This document shows, one piece after another, positions 1 through 9,238 of a DNA stretch of 32,404 bases. The notes beneath the pieces were generated by a model. It did not search any database. It had not been told where the DNA came from and saw only the letters and a list, made by a program, of their open reading frames with translations. Position 1 is the stretch's first letter. Each line of letters opens with the position of its first letter. The position numbers and the translations under genes were made by a program. The DNA comes from Cyanobacteria bacterium RU_5_0 (GTDB lineage: Bacteria; Cyanobacteriota; Cyanobacteriia; Elainellales; Elainellaceae), in NCBI GenBank assembly GCA_012033255.1, contig JAAUSF010000049.1, positions 1 through 32,404 of the forward strand. The letters run 5' to 3'.

Positions 1-2559
1 ATGGGGGGATGGGGGGATGGGGGGTGTTATGAAAACTGGGGTGATTACGGTGATATCGGGGAGATGGGTGCCGCCGTTGTAAGGGTTGTTGAGGATATAG
101 ACATCGCCTGGTTTAAGCCGATCGCCTTTAGCTGAAATTAGGCTTTGGACGCTCTCGCTCATGGAGCCAAGGTGGACGGGGATGTGAGGAGCGTTGGCAA
201 CGAGTTGTCCGTGTTGGTCGAAGATGGCGCAGGAGAAGTCAAGGCGTTCTTTGATATTGACGGAATAGCTGGTGTTTTGCAGTGTTATGCCCATTTCTTC
301 TGCGATCGCCCGAAATAAGTTATTGAAGATTTCCAACATAACGGGATCGGCGGTGGGGAGGAATGAGGGATGAAGGATGGGGGAGGAATGGGTTTGTGTT
401 TCATTGTTGAGGCTTTTGGCTTTCGGCTTGTTCAAAATCAGGTGATTGCGATCGCTTAGTTCTGCTTGCCATCCTGGTTCAATAACGTTGGTGCTGGTGG
501 GTTCGATGATTAGGGCGGGTCCAGGGATGCGATCGCCACTGCACAGGTCTTGGCGTAAGAAAACGGGAGCGTCGTGCCAGTGGCTTTGGGTATACAACGG
601 AACGATGGCTGTGGGGGTTAAGGGGTGAGAGCGGGTAGGAGCAACAGTAGCTTCAGCGTGAAGATTAGTTTTGCCGATCACTTCGACTGAGACGGCTTCC
701 ACGATCAGGGCTTTGCGCTCCATGACGAAGCCGTAGCGTTGATAATGGACTTGCTCAAACTGCGCTTTCATGGCGGCTAAGTTGCCAAAATCGATGATTA
801 GCGCGGAGTCTGTGCCGTCGTAGCGCAAATGGACTCTGGGGCGGGTTTGAATCTGTGAGGTTTCGATGCCTTGGTGCTGAATTTCAGCGATACCGTCTGT
901 GGTTAAATCACTGAAGGTTTGTCCGAGTTCGGGGATGAGGGAGTCGGTGAGGCGAGATTCGATCGCCCGTTCGCGAATGGTGGTCAAATTTGCCAAGCCC
1001 ATGCCATAAGCCGACAATACACCTGCATACGGATGGAGGAAAACCTGGGTCATGCCAAGGGCATCGGCAATCAGACAGGCGTGTTGTCCTCCGGCTCCAC
1101 CAAAACAGCAGAGGGTATATTCAGTGACATCGTAGCCGCGTTGAACGGAAATTTTCTTGATTGCATTCGCCATTTTATCGATCGCGATCGTTAAAAATCC
1201 TTCAGCGACGTGTTCCGGAGTTCGCGAATCTCCCGTTTTCGATCGAATCTCCTCTGCCAACTCTGCAAACTTCATTCGTACTATCTCAGCCTCTAACGGT
1301 AAATTCCCTTCTGCTCCAAATACGTAAGGAAAAAATTCTGGCTGAATTTTGCCAAGCATCACGTTGCAATCCGTGACAGTTAATGCACCACCTTTGCGAT
1401 AACAGGCTGGCCCTGGATGCGCTCCAGCCGATTCTGGTCCCACCCGATATCGCGTCCCATCGAATCGCAGAATCGAGCCACCCCCTGCTGCGACCGTATG
1501 AATTGCCATCATCGGGGCACGTAATCGCACTCCCGCGACTTCCGTTTCAAAGGTGCGTTCATATTCGCCATTGAAGTGAGAAACATCGGTAGAAGTGCCG
1601 CCCATATCAAAGCCAATGATCTCAGGAAAACCTGCCATCACGCTCGTTTGAACGGCTCCTACAATGCCGCCTGCTGGCCCCGAAAGAATGCTGTTTTTGC
1701 CTTGAAACAATCGAGCGTCCGTGAGTCCACCGTTAGACTGCATGAACATGAGTTGAGGGAAGGATGAAGGATGAAGGACAAAGGATGAAGAGGGTTCCTC
1801 AGTTCCCTGGGTCTCCAGGTTTCCGGGTCTCCGCGTCCCCATCTCGGCTGTGCCAAGTGCGGCGGCAATTCGATCGACATATCGCCTCAAAATTGGGGAT
1901 AGGTAGGCATCGACGACGGTTGTATCTCCTCGGCTAACGAGTTTCATCAAGGGGCTGACTTCGTGGGAAACAGAGATTTGAGTAAACCCGATCGCCTTCG
2001 CGAATTCGGCGGTTTTTTTCTCGTGGTCGGGATAGCGATAGCCGTGCATGAAGACGATCGCACAGGAGCGAATTCCGGCAGCATAGGCATCTTGTAGCGA
2101 CGGGATTAGATCGGTTGCTTGCAGGGGCGTGAGTACTTTACCGTGGGCGCTGTAGCGTTCTTCGACTTCAATCACTTGCTCATACAGCATTTCAGGTAAC
2201 ACAATCTGACGAGCGAAGATATTAGGGCGATTTTGGTAGCCAATTCGCAGCGCATCCCGAAAGCCTTTGGTGATCAATAGAACAGTCCGATCGCCCTTCC
2301 GCTCTAGCAGCGCATTGGTGGCGACGGTTGTTCCCATTTTGACTACGGCAATCTGTTCGGATGGAATCGGGGCATCCGTTGGCACACCCATCAACTCTCG
2401 AATGCCTTGCAATGGAGCGTCAGTATAGCGATCGGGGTTTTCTGACAACAGCTTGTGAATGACGAGGGTTCCATCAGGTCGTTGCGCCACAATATCCGTG
2501 AAGGTGCCACCGCGATCGATCCAAAACTGCCAGCGTCCGTCAGTGTGATAGTTGACCAT
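1..2559 (-). CDS. Fused HyuA-HyuB oxoprolinase/hydantoinase, 3' end outside window
   Basis: The frame is open from the ATG at 2559 to base 1 (853 codons, no stop), so the C-terminus is missing. The N-terminus has the HyuA nucleotide-binding start WIDRGGTFTDIV, and about residue 278 onward reads LSGPAGGIVGAV. From about residue 738 a HyuB domain begins (DPVMLEIFNN, VANAPHIPVHLGSM, NNPYNGGTHLPD). This is the order of single-chain, ATP-dependent 5-oxoprolinases, which open 5-oxoproline to glutamate; hydantoin or another cyclic amide remains possible. Low-complexity segments built from dispersed repeats lie in frame near residues 238-270, 706-735 and after 844. An in-frame ATG at 2667 would add 36 residues, but the shorter start places the WIDRGGT motif near the terminus as in the family. 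A weak AGGGAT lies just before it. Family sure, substrate inferred. Confidence 0.9.
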   Translation of the reverse strand, partial: MVNYHTDGRWQFWIDRGGTFTDIVAQRPDGTLVIHKLLSENPDRYTDAPLQGIRELMGVPTDAPIPSEQIAVVKMGTTVATNALLERKGDRTVLLITKGFRDALRIGYQNRPNIFARQIVLPEMLYEQVIEVEERYSAHGKVLTPLQATDLIPSLQDAYAAGIRSCAIVFMHGYRYPDHEKKTAEFAKAIGFTQISVSHEVSPLMKLVSRGDTTVVDAYLSPILRRYVDRIAAALGTAEMGTRRPGNLETQGTEEPSSSFVLHPSSFPQLMFMQSNGGLTDARLFQGKNSILSGPAGGIVGAVQTSVMAGFPEIIGFDMGGTSTDVSHFNGEYERTFETEVAGVRLRAPMMAIHTVAAGGGSILRFDGTRYRVGPESAGAHPGPACYRKGGALTVTDCNVMLGKIQPEFFPYVFGAEGNLPLEAEIVRMKFAELAEEIRSKTGDSRTPEHVAEGFLTIAIDKMANAIKKISVQRGYDVTEYTLCCFGGAGGQHACLIADALGMTQVFLHPYAGVLSAYGMGLANLTTIRERAIESRLTDSLIPELGQTFSDLTTDGIAEIQHQGIETSQIQTRPRVHLRYDGTDSALIIDFGNLAAMKAQFEQVHYQRYGFVMERKALIVEAVSVEVIGKTNLHAEATVAPTRSHPLTPTAIVPLYTQSHWHDAPVFLRQDLCSGDRIPGPALIIEPTSTNVIEPGWQAELSDRNHLILNKPKAKSLNNETQTHSSPILHPSFLPTADPVMLEIFNNLFRAIAEEMGITLQNTSYSVNIKERLDFSCAIFDQHGQLVANAPHIPVHLGSMSESVQSLISAKGDRLKPGDVYILNNPYNGGTHLPDITVITPVFITPPIPPSPH
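1748..1850. repeat. Repeat-derived in-frame insertion inside HyuA domain
   Basis: The plus strand carries GATGAAGGATGAAGG-type units followed by a GTCTCC/CCGGGTCTCC run. Read in the oxoprolinase frame it encodes a Pro/Ser/Glu-rich stretch of about 33 residues (238-270) between RYVDRIAAALG and LMFMQSNGGL, two blocks I expect to be almost adjacent in this family. The frame is not broken. The same GATGAAGG units occur between genes at 2847-2875 and 17420-17445. Confidence 0.7.
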
Positions 2560-2846
2560 GCTCAAATCCCTGCTGTGAAAGATTAATTGTTCTGTTGAAA
2601 CTGTGTCAGTAACCAGGCTCCAACGTGCGATTGATCCGCTGCTTGGCTGAGTCTGAAGTCTGCTCATTGCCTAGCTCTCTTGCTGTCAATAGCAGGATTA
2701 TACCCAGGGTAAGAGGTCATGAGGATGGAAGAGACGATCGGCTGAATCTCCTGCAACATTCCCATCTGTCGCTAGAATTTTAAGGGTAGAAACCAGAGAG
2801 CTAATTCAATCACAAAAACTCAACCTGATTCCCCTCTCCGTTTTCA

Positions 2847-2875
2847 TCCTTCATCCTTCATCCTTCATTCTTCCA
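2847..2875. repeat. CATCCTT minisatellite filling the gltX leader
   Basis: Four consecutive CATCCTTCATCC-type units (7-bp period) end a few bases before the gltX ATG. No Shine-Dalgarno-like purine tract is left between the repeat and the start codon. It belongs to the same dispersed family as 1748-1790 and 17420-17445. Confidence 0.75.
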
Positions 2876-2878
2876 CTT

Positions 2879-4333
2879 ATGTCTGTTCGCGTTCGCCTTG
2901 CTCCCAGCCCAACCGGAAACCTGCACATCGGCACAGCTAGAACGGCTGTATTCAACTGGCTATTTGCTCGTCATCACGGCGGTCAGTTGATCCTGCGAAT
3001 TGAAGACACTGACTTGGAGCGATCGCGCCCCGAATATACTCAAAATATTCTGGATGGCTTAACCTGGCTCGGTCTAACTTGGGATGAAGGTCCTTTCTTC
3101 CAGACCAAACGAATGCACTTGTATCGTCAAGCCATTCAAACCCTGCTAGGTCAGGGACTCGCCTATCGCGCCTATGATACTCCTGAAGAACTTGAGGCAA
3201 TGCGGGAGGCACAAAAAGCCAGAAACGAGGCTCCTCGCTATGACAATCGCCATCGCCATCTGACTCCGGAACAGGAAGCCGCATTCATGGCGGAAGGTCG
3301 TAAGCCTGTGATCCGGTTCAAGATTGAAGACGATCGCGAAATCGCTTGGGATGACCTGGTACGGGGCAAAGTCACCTGGAAAGGGCGCGATCTAGGCGGC
3401 GATATGGTGATTGCTCGTGCAGCAGAGGCAGATAAGATTGGGCAACCGCTTTATAACTTCGTCGTGGTCGTGGATGACATTGAGATGAACATCACCCACG
3501 TCATTCGCGGCGAAGATCACATTGGCAATACGCCTAAGCAAATTTTGCTCTACGAAGCCCTCGGTGCCACCGTTCCAGAGTTCGGACATACGCCGTTGAT
3601 CCTCAATCAAGCGGGTGCAAAGCTCTCGAAGCGCGATGGTGTCACTTCGATCTCTGATTTCCAAAGAATGGGTTACATCGCAGAAGCGATCGTCAACTAC
3701 ATGACTCTCCTTGGCTGGTCGCCCTCGGAAGGCATGACTGAAATTTTCACGCTTGAAGAAGCCGCCAACCATTTTGGATTTGAACGGGTCAACAAAGCCG
3801 GAGCTAAATTCGACTGGGATAAGCTGAATTGGCTGAACAGTCAATATCTTCACCATATGCCGATCGACAGACTGACTGACCTGTTGATTCCCTACTGGCA
3901 GGGTGCCGAATATGCGTTTGAGGAGAGCGATCGGGCTTGGCTGGAACCCCTCACCGCTTTGATTGCGCCCAGTCTTGTGCGTCTAGAAGACGCGATAGCC
4001 ATGACAAACTACTTATTTGTCTCAGATGTCGGCTTTACAGAAGCGGCAACGAATCAACTGCGCCAGGAAGGAACAGCCCCCGCTTTGAATGGCATTATTG
4101 CCGCACTGGAAAACACCTCATCTCTCACCGCAGACAAGGCTCAGGAGGTGATTCAGCAAGGCGTGAAAGCAGCAAATGTTAAGAAGGGAGTGGTGATGCG
4201 ATCGCTCCGAGCCGCACTCACAGGCGATATGCATGGACCCGACCTAATCCAATCCTGGCTATTGCTCAACCAACATCAGATGGATCTGCCTCGATTGAAG
4301 CAAGCCCTGGCGATCGCAGAATCCGCGATTTGA
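2879..4333 (+). CDS. gltX: Glutamyl-tRNA synthetase
   Basis: This 484-aa class I aminoacyl-tRNA synthetase charges tRNA(Glu) in the cytoplasm. In most cyanobacteria it also mischarges tRNA(Gln), which GatCAB then amidates. The N-terminus [15 protein letters not shown] carries the HIGH-type motif (HIGT, residues 16-19), and KLSKR (248-252) is the KMSKS-type loop. The C-terminal helical anticodon-binding part is complete and the length is normal. The ATG is right because the family begins with a V-R-V-R-(L/F)-APSPTG strand. A CATCCTT repeat sits directly upstream and there is no recognisable ribosome binding site, so initiation may be unassisted or leaderless. Gene identity is not in doubt. Confidence 0.98.
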   Translation: MSVRVRLAPSPTGNLHIGTARTAVFNWLFARHHGGQLILRIEDTDLERSRPEYTQNILDGLTWLGLTWDEGPFFQTKRMHLYRQAIQTLLGQGLAYRAYDTPEELEAMREAQKARNEAPRYDNRHRHLTPEQEAAFMAEGRKPVIRFKIEDDREIAWDDLVRGKVTWKGRDLGGDMVIARAAEADKIGQPLYNFVVVVDDIEMNITHVIRGEDHIGNTPKQILLYEALGATVPEFGHTPLILNQAGAKLSKRDGVTSISDFQRMGYIAEAIVNYMTLLGWSPSEGMTEIFTLEEAANHFGFERVNKAGAKFDWDKLNWLNSQYLHHMPIDRLTDLLIPYWQGAEYAFEESDRAWLEPLTALIAPSLVRLEDAIAMTNYLFVSDVGFTEAATNQLRQEGTAPALNGIIAALENTSSLTADKAQEVIQQGVKAANVKKGVVMRSLRAALTGDMHGPDLIQSWLLLNQHQMDLPRLKQALAIAESAI

Positions 4334-4432
4334 GGAGCAGAAGGTGAGCAGGAACCGTGTAGCATTAACCTTTGTCAATAGTTAAGTGTTTATGCTGTAG
4401 CATTTGTTTCTGATTCGTCACTTCAACACACC

Positions 4433-4996
4433 ATGCAAACTCAAGGGTTACATTCCTCTATGTGTTCACCTCAGGCAGTGCTTCTCCTGGCAGCAGGGCT
4501 AGCAGGACTGGCAGCCTATTTTCCGGCTCATGCTCAAACGCCTAGCCCAAGTCCTAGCCCAAGTTCTAGCTCAAGTCCTAATGCATCGCCCTCTGCTTCA
4601 CCCCTAACCATCTTTGAAAACGTCACGCTTGATCCTGGCTTTACCCCAGACCCAACTACAGTTCGGGGAATTAGCGGCGGTTCTCTCACGGCAGGTGATA
4701 TTGCAGGTCGTGCAGAGACGGCGACAGGTCCTTGCAATGGTTTCGTCGATGAACAGCCCGATCACACAATCGTGTTGAACGAATTTTTTAACTACCTCAG
4801 CTTGCAAGTCCAAAGTCCGGAAGACACTACCCTGGTGATTCGCGGACCCGGTGGCACTTGGTGCAATGACGATTATGCGGATCAAAACCCTGGTATCGCA
4901 GGACAATGGCTCTCTGGCACCTATCAGATTTGGATTGGCTCTTATGAATCGGAAACCTACCATCCCTACGTCATTCGCATTTCTGAAACCCGATAG
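4433..4996 (+). CDS. Small exported protein of unknown function
   Basis: I do not recognise a family. The 187-aa product starts with a hydrophobic segment (AVLLLAAGLAGLAAYF) ending in AHAQ, a plausible signal peptidase I site. A Pro/Ser linker of alternating PS and SS pairs (about residues 36-57) follows, then a roughly 125-residue domain with two Cys (CNGF and CNDD) that could form a disulfide and Gly/Asp-rich beta-type segments (VIRGPGG, WIGSYES). An ATG at 4460 would give a more conventional signal peptide. It follows gltX by 99 bp on the same strand. A periplasmic or cell-surface role is inferred from the signal sequence only. Confidence 0.75.
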   Translation: MQTQGLHSSMCSPQAVLLLAAGLAGLAAYFPAHAQTPSPSPSPSSSSSPNASPSASPLTIFENVTLDPGFTPDPTTVRGISGGSLTAGDIAGRAETATGPCNGFVDEQPDHTIVLNEFFNYLSLQVQSPEDTTLVIRGPGGTWCNDDYADQNPGIAGQWLSGTYQIWIGSYESETYHPYVIRISETR

Positions 4997-5093
4997 AACA
5001 TGATTCCTTCTCAATTCGGCAGAAATGAAATAGCCTTATTTTAATGTAGACATGGGATCTACAGCGGTTTTCAGATGAGTGAGCCACAGTTGT

Positions 5094-5163
5094 GTGTGGG
5101 TGGGTAGATGAGTGGATGGGTAGATGAGTGGATGAGTGGATGAGTGGATGAGTGGATGGGTAT
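5094..5163. repeat. GATGAGTG minisatellite
   Basis: A tandem array of 8-bp units (GATGAGTG, with GATGGGTA variants) lies between the convergent exported-protein gene and the parR-like gene. The complementary CATCCACC form appears at 14133-14180, so this is a dispersed family. The open frame that can be read through it is simple-sequence protein and was not called. Confidence 0.85.
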
Positions 5164-5217
5164 GCGTGTGGCTTATGCAAGTGAAACTGGCTGTAAGTTT
5201 GAGTGGGACAGAAAGAA

Positions 5218-5685
5218 CTAAAAATCTTCCAGCAACGGTGCTAAACGACTCAGCAACGGATCGATCGCCTCAACTGGAGGAGGAGCAGGTTCAGGTAATG
5301 CGGTAGGCGGATGAGAGTCAAGCTTTGATTCCAGGCGGTCTAATCGATCGCCCAAATCCCCAATGCGTTGCTCTAACCGTCCGACATAGCAGGCCTGCTG
5401 GACTCCGGCAGATCCTTCTAATTTAGCAATCTGGATTTGCAGTGCGACAATTTGCTGTTGCAAGGCTGTAAGTTCTGCGTGATGCAGGGCAGATGCAAAC
5501 TCAACGTTGAGTTGAGGAGCTTCGCTAGGAAAGAACAGTTGCCGTAATGCCTGTTTGCAGAGATCGCTAAAGCTCTCATAAGACTTGTCTTGAAGGGCTT
5601 TGTCGATCGCCTGCCTCAAAATCTGGTCTGCTTCTGTTGGAGCAAACCTAACCACCCAACTCGATCTTTCCTTGCGATCGCTCAT
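5218..5685 (-). CDS. ParR-like partner of actin-like ATPase
   Basis: A 155-aa protein encoded 5 bp downstream of the actin-like gene on the same strand, clearly co-transcribed. Residues 1-55 (SSWVVRFAP then a helical stretch ending CKQALRQLFF) could be a small DNA-binding unit. Residues 65-130 are heptad-rich (LQQQIVALQIQIAKLE, LEQRIGDLGDRLDRLE), a probable coiled coil, and the tail is Pro-rich. In ParMRC systems the second gene encodes the adaptor that binds the centromere and the filament end, so this position and architecture suggest that role. I see no firm family motif. It could instead be a regulator or membrane adaptor of the filament. Confidence 0.65.
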   Translation of the reverse strand: MSDRKERSSWVVRFAPTEADQILRQAIDKALQDKSYESFSDLCKQALRQLFFPSEAPQLNVEFASALHHAELTALQQQIVALQIQIAKLEGSAGVQQACYVGRLEQRIGDLGDRLDRLESKLDSHPPTALPEPAPPPVEAIDPLLSRLAPLLEDF

Positions 5686-5690
5686 TAGCT

Positions 5691-6761
5691 CTAAGCCGTC
5701 GTCAGCCTGTTCAGCAGAGCTACCATCTGGGCTTCCCCATAAATGTACTGTCCTAACGCATTTGCTTGGCGGGAGGGTTTCGCGAGATGTCCCTTCAGCC
5801 GAGCTTCCCGTAGAAGAGGGCGGAATTCGTTCCAGAAAAATTCACCTCCACCACCGCTCACAATAACATCTGTGACTCGTTCTGGGAGCCATGCGACGAG
5901 GCGATCGCTCAACTCTCGTGCAAAACTCCGCCGCAGACTAGGCAAAATATCATCCAGATTCGTGGGCTTCGTCGCCCCTCTAGGACGGAAAAACCGCTCC
6001 CCTTCCGGACGATGAACCGCCTCAATAAGCGAGAGCGACTGGCTATCGGCTCCTTGAATCTGAACGGCAACCTGGTCATAAAATTGGCTCATGGCAAACG
6101 GTTCACTTTTGGATGCGCCTCTAGCAAAGCGGAAGCGATCGACCATCAGAAAATCGGTGGTCTGATGCCCAATGTCCACGACTGCAACCGAAAGGTTAGG
6201 AAAATCTGGACTACTCGCCCGTTTATCCTGCGCTTCTGCCCAGATCAGGCTACCGAAGCCTTCTGGCATCACCCAAACCTGCTTAATATCGCTCGACACA
6301 AAATCGCCACGATAGCTCATGACATGGGGCGATCGAACGATGCTGATAATTTGCTCCTTTTCGCGGTCAAACTGCTCTTGAGAGTAGTAAGGTAAACCCA
6401 ACACAACCGCAATACTGTCCTTAAGACCGAAATATCCGACGCACGCTAAAACTTTAACTAACGCATCTTCAACTTTCGATTGCCCGACTCCCAATTTAGC
6501 CCCGAAATCGGCTGCCAGTTGCCCAATGGCAAACCCATGACCTTGAAACTCCAACCAGATATCCACCAGTGGATCAGTGGGTTGAGACTCAAAACTCCCA
6601 CGCCGTACTTGCTCGACCGTGAGATGAGCGACGTTGGCGGGAATCAGCACGACTTTATCGGGATCACGACTGATGCAAGCCTTCGTAGATGTACGCCCCA
6701 AATCCACACTGAGGACGGTGGGGGAAGAAACCGTGGAAGCAGAAGGTGGTCTGCCAGTCAT
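5691..6761 (-). CDS. ParM/StbA-family actin-like ATPase
   Basis: This 356-aa protein has actin-superfamily nucleotide motifs in order: phosphate-1 VDLGRTSTKA near residue 20, phosphate-2 VVDIGHQTTDFL near residue 195, and an adenosine motif IVSGGGGEFFW near residue 300. Length matches ParM-type proteins (about 320-380 aa) better than MreB or FtsA. ParM forms filaments that push plasmid copies apart. Here it is followed by a coiled-coil partner, but the surroundings (gltX, ftsH, tRNA) look chromosomal, so the cargo is unclear. An AGGAGA lies 15 bases before the ATG, rather distant. Two palindromes 75-115 bp upstream may be operators or a centromere-like site. ATPase fold confident, segregation role inferred. 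Confidence 0.85.
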   Translation of the reverse strand: MTGRPPSASTVSSPTVLSVDLGRTSTKACISRDPDKVVLIPANVAHLTVEQVRRGSFESQPTDPLVDIWLEFQGHGFAIGQLAADFGAKLGVGQSKVEDALVKVLACVGYFGLKDSIAVVLGLPYYSQEQFDREKEQIISIVRSPHVMSYRGDFVSSDIKQVWVMPEGFGSLIWAEAQDKRASSPDFPNLSVAVVDIGHQTTDFLMVDRFRFARGASKSEPFAMSQFYDQVAVQIQGADSQSLSLIEAVHRPEGERFFRPRGATKPTNLDDILPSLRRSFARELSDRLVAWLPERVTDVIVSGGGGEFFWNEFRPLLREARLKGHLAKPSRQANALGQYIYGEAQMVALLNRLTTA

Positions 6762-6835
6762 GAGTTCTAATGCTCTCTCCTACGTGATGCTGCTGATTTT
6801 ATATGATTCTGTTGAGCCAGGGTCAATACAACTGT

Positions 6836-6877
6836 TTTATCACAGGTTCATGATAAATAATACACTTATACTATAAG
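6836..6877. promoter_or_regulatory. Paired palindromes upstream of parM-like gene
   Basis: Two inverted repeats lie close together. TTTATCA and TGATAAA arms (6836-6842 and 6851-6857) flank 8 bases. CTTATACTATAAG (6865-6877) is a perfect palindrome around one base. They lie 75-116 bp upstream of the actin-like gene start, where ParR-type adaptors bind in ParMRC systems. Role as operator or centromere-like site is inference; each site occurs once rather than as an iteron array. Confidence 0.4.
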
Positions 6878-7015
6878 CTTTACTTGTTTCTCAGGATTCA
6901 ATTCGCTCAAAATAAAGGTGGCGTGACAGAATCTAGTGAGATCGATCGCCTCAGAGTCCTCAATTTTACTAAGTTGTAAACGCTCCAGATGAATAGTTAG
7001 TTGCTCAATTTCCAT
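6866..7015 (-). CDS. Possible 49-aa protein upstream of parM-like gene
   Basis: An ATG frame of 49 codons encodes a Leu/Glu-rich start (MEIEQLTIHLERLQLSKIED) and a more hydrophobic second half, with composition like real protein. It is on the same strand as the parM-like gene, about 100 bp upstream. There is no Shine-Dalgarno sequence, and its stop codon lies inside the CTTATACTATAAG palindrome. I do not recognise it. It may be a real third member of the module, a remnant of a larger gene, or chance. Confidence 0.3.
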   Translation of the reverse strand: MEIEQLTIHLERLQLSKIEDSEAIDLTRFCHATFILSELNPEKQVKLIV

Positions 7016-7234
7016 AAGTTAGGTTAAATTTAATTAAGATTCGCTCTCAGTTAATCAAGAAAAACACTACTTAATTCATCCCTAGGCAAGTTGATCGGGG
7101 GTAGTGGTTCTAAACTGGGATTAATGAGTTGTATTCAGAAGTTCCCATTGAAACCGCATTTTTCTTTGAACTGGTTTTAGACTGGTTTCTCTTCTGGCGT
7201 TTTGCGATGTATTGATATTAGAGGCTCTTAAACT

Positions 7235-9121
7235 ATGAAACTTTCCTGGAGAGTCATCCTTCTCTGGACATTGCCAGTTTTAGTTATCGGTTTCTTCGTC
7301 TGGCAAGGGGCATTTTCCACAACTCCATTTACGATGGGTGGCAATACTGCCAGCACTCGGATGACATACGGGCGCTTTTTAGATTACCTCGATCAGGGGC
7401 GTGTCACCAGCGTTGATTTGTTCGATGGTGGACGGACGGCGATCGTCGAAGCCACTGATCCAGAGCTAGATAATCGCATTCAGCGTCTCCGAGTCGATCT
7501 CCCTGGCAATGCTCCTGAGTTAGTCTCCAGGCTCCGGCATGATCATATTGACTTTGATGTTCATCCGCCTCGCAATGATGGGGCACTATGGGGCTTGCTG
7601 GGCAACCTAATCTTTCCTGTCCTGTTGATTGGTGGACTGTTCTTTTTGTTCCGTCGCTCTAGCAATGTTCCGGGTGGGCCGGGTCAAGCCATGAACTTCG
7701 GCAAATCGAGAGCGCGCTTCATGATGGAAGCTAAGACAGGCGTAATGTTCGATGATGTTGCTGGAATTGAAGAAGCGAAAGAGGAACTTCAGGAAGTTGT
7801 TACGTTCCTTAAGAAGCCAGAACGCTTTACTGCTGTCGGTGCGAAAATTCCTAAGGGGGTGCTGTTAGTTGGTCCGCCAGGAACGGGTAAGACATTGCTG
7901 GCAAAAGCGATCGCAGGTGAGGCAGGGGTTCCCTTCTTCAGCATCTCTGGTTCCGAATTTGTAGAGATGTTTGTTGGGGTTGGCGCTTCTCGTGTCCGCG
8001 ATTTATTCAAAAAAGCCAAAGAAAACGCACCCTGCATTATTTTCATTGATGAGATTGATGCCGTCGGACGGCAACGGGGAGCGGGAATCGGGGGCGGAAA
8101 TGATGAGAGAGAACAAACCCTCAACCAGTTGCTCACCGAAATGGATGGATTTGAGGGCAACACCGGAATCATCATCATTGCGGCTACAAACCGTCCAGAC
8201 GTGCTGGATTCAGCATTGCTGCGTCCGGGTCGCTTCGATCGCCAAGTCATGGTCGATGCGCCGGATATCAAGGGTCGATTGGAAGTGCTGAAAGTTCACG
8301 CCCGCAACAAAAAGCTCTCTCCGGAGGTGTCTCTAGAGTTAATCGCCCGTCGCACTCCAGGTTTCACAGGTGCAGATTTGGCAAACCTGCTGAATGAAGC
8401 GGCGATTCTCACGGCTCGTCGTCGCAAAGAAGCTATCACCATGCTAGAAGTGGACGATGCTGTCGATCGCGTTGTGGCTGGCATGGAAGGAACTCCTTTG
8501 GTCGATAGCAAGAGCAAGCGCCTGATTGCCTATCACGAGATTGGTCATGCGATCGTCGGAACGCTCCTCAAGCACCACGATTCGGTTCAGAAAGTGACTC
8601 TGATTCCGAGAGGGCAAGCCCAGGGACTGACCTGGTTTATCCCTAGCGAAGAGCAAGGGCTAATTTCTCGTGCCCAATTGCTGGCTCGGATCTCTGGTGC
8701 ACTGGGGGGTCGATCGGCTGAGCAAATGATCTTTGGTGACTCAGAAGTGACGACAGGAGCAGGCAACGACTTGCAACAGGTGACAACAATGGCACGTCAG
8801 ATGGTGACTCGCTTTGGAATGTCTGATTTGGGCCCTGTTTCCCTGGAAAGCCAAACGGCTGAAGTGTTCTTGGGTCGTGATTGGATGTCGCGATCGGACT
8901 ACTCTGAAGAAATTGCCGCTCGAATTGATGCTCAAGTTCGGGCGATCGTCGGACACTGCTACGATGTTGCCTGCCAAATCATCCGGGAAAACCGAGCATC
9001 GATCGATCGACTGGTGGATCTGCTGATTGAAAAAGAAACGATCGATGGTGAAGAATTTCGTCAAATCGTCGCTGAATACACGGCGGTTCCGGAAAAAGAG
9101 CAATATGTACCACAACTCTAA
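7235..9121 (+). CDS. ftsH: FtsH membrane AAA+ zinc protease (photosystem-repair type)
   Basis: FtsH is a membrane-anchored hexameric ATP-dependent metalloprotease; the closest type I recall is Synechocystis FtsH2, which removes damaged D1 during photosystem II repair in thylakoids. The 628-aa product has two membrane segments (residues 7-25 and about 122-140), Walker A GPPGTGKT (212-219), Walker B IIFIDEID (about 268), the arginine-finger region RPGRFDRQ, and the zinc site HEIGH (about 434-438). The third residue of the zinc motif is Ile rather than the usual Ala or Val; the His and Glu ligands are intact. It ends [15 protein letters not shown], typical of the FtsH2 group. A strong intrinsic terminator follows, so it is probably monocistronic. 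Confidence 0.97.
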   Translation: MKLSWRVILLWTLPVLVIGFFVWQGAFSTTPFTMGGNTASTRMTYGRFLDYLDQGRVTSVDLFDGGRTAIVEATDPELDNRIQRLRVDLPGNAPELVSRLRHDHIDFDVHPPRNDGALWGLLGNLIFPVLLIGGLFFLFRRSSNVPGGPGQAMNFGKSRARFMMEAKTGVMFDDVAGIEEAKEELQEVVTFLKKPERFTAVGAKIPKGVLLVGPPGTGKTLLAKAIAGEAGVPFFSISGSEFVEMFVGVGASRVRDLFKKAKENAPCIIFIDEIDAVGRQRGAGIGGGNDEREQTLNQLLTEMDGFEGNTGIIIIAATNRPDVLDSALLRPGRFDRQVMVDAPDIKGRLEVLKVHARNKKLSPEVSLELIARRTPGFTGADLANLLNEAAILTARRRKEAITMLEVDDAVDRVVAGMEGTPLVDSKSKRLIAYHEIGHAIVGTLLKHHDSVQKVTLIPRGQAQGLTWFIPSEEQGLISRAQLLARISGALGGRSAEQMIFGDSEVTTGAGNDLQQVTTMARQMVTRFGMSDLGPVSLESQTAEVFLGRDWMSRSDYSEEIAARIDAQVRAIVGHCYDVACQIIRENRASIDRLVDLLIEKETIDGEEFRQIVAEYTAVPEKEQYVPQL

Positions 9122-9159
9122 TCTGAATCTAATCTGATAGATTTCAGATAATTCGATCG

Positions 9160-9189
9160 AAGCCCTTGGAATTTTCTGAGGGCTTTTTT
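9160..9189 (+). terminator. Intrinsic terminator of ftsH
   Basis: A 7-bp stem, AAGCCCT paired with AGGGCTT, encloses a 12-base loop and runs straight into a T tract. It begins 38 bp after the ftsH stop codon and before the next plus-strand gene. Confidence 0.85.
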
Positions 9190-9238
9190 CATTGGCAATT
9201 GTTTAAGCTAGAGAAAAGCAAGATAGAGGAGGGCGAAT

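Larger units (their letters stand above)
6762..7234. other. Divergent spacer between parM-like gene and ftsH
   Basis: This 473-bp AT-richer spacer must carry both divergent promoters. It holds two inverted repeats near the parM-like side (6836-6877), a possible 49-codon minus-strand ORF (6866-7015), and a featureless stretch before ftsH. I see no ribosome-binding purine tract right before the ftsH ATG and cannot place a convincing -10/-35 pair. Confidence 0.5.

Noticed and set aside
2560..2667. 36-residue N-terminal extension of the oxoprolinase from ATG 2667
   Set aside because: The family starts close to the WIDRGGTFTD motif; the extension has no family-like sequence.
3392..3856. 154-aa open frame opposite gltX
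   Set aside because: It is the antisense shadow of a strongly conserved gene, with no domain-like sequence or start signal.
4971..5180. 69-aa frame across the GATGAGTG array
   Set aside because: It encodes only His/Ser/Thr simple repeats and is explained by the minisatellite.
7789..8271. 160-aa open frame opposite ftsH
   Set aside because: Antisense of the AAA domain; Ser/Pro-rich composition reflects the reversed coding strand.
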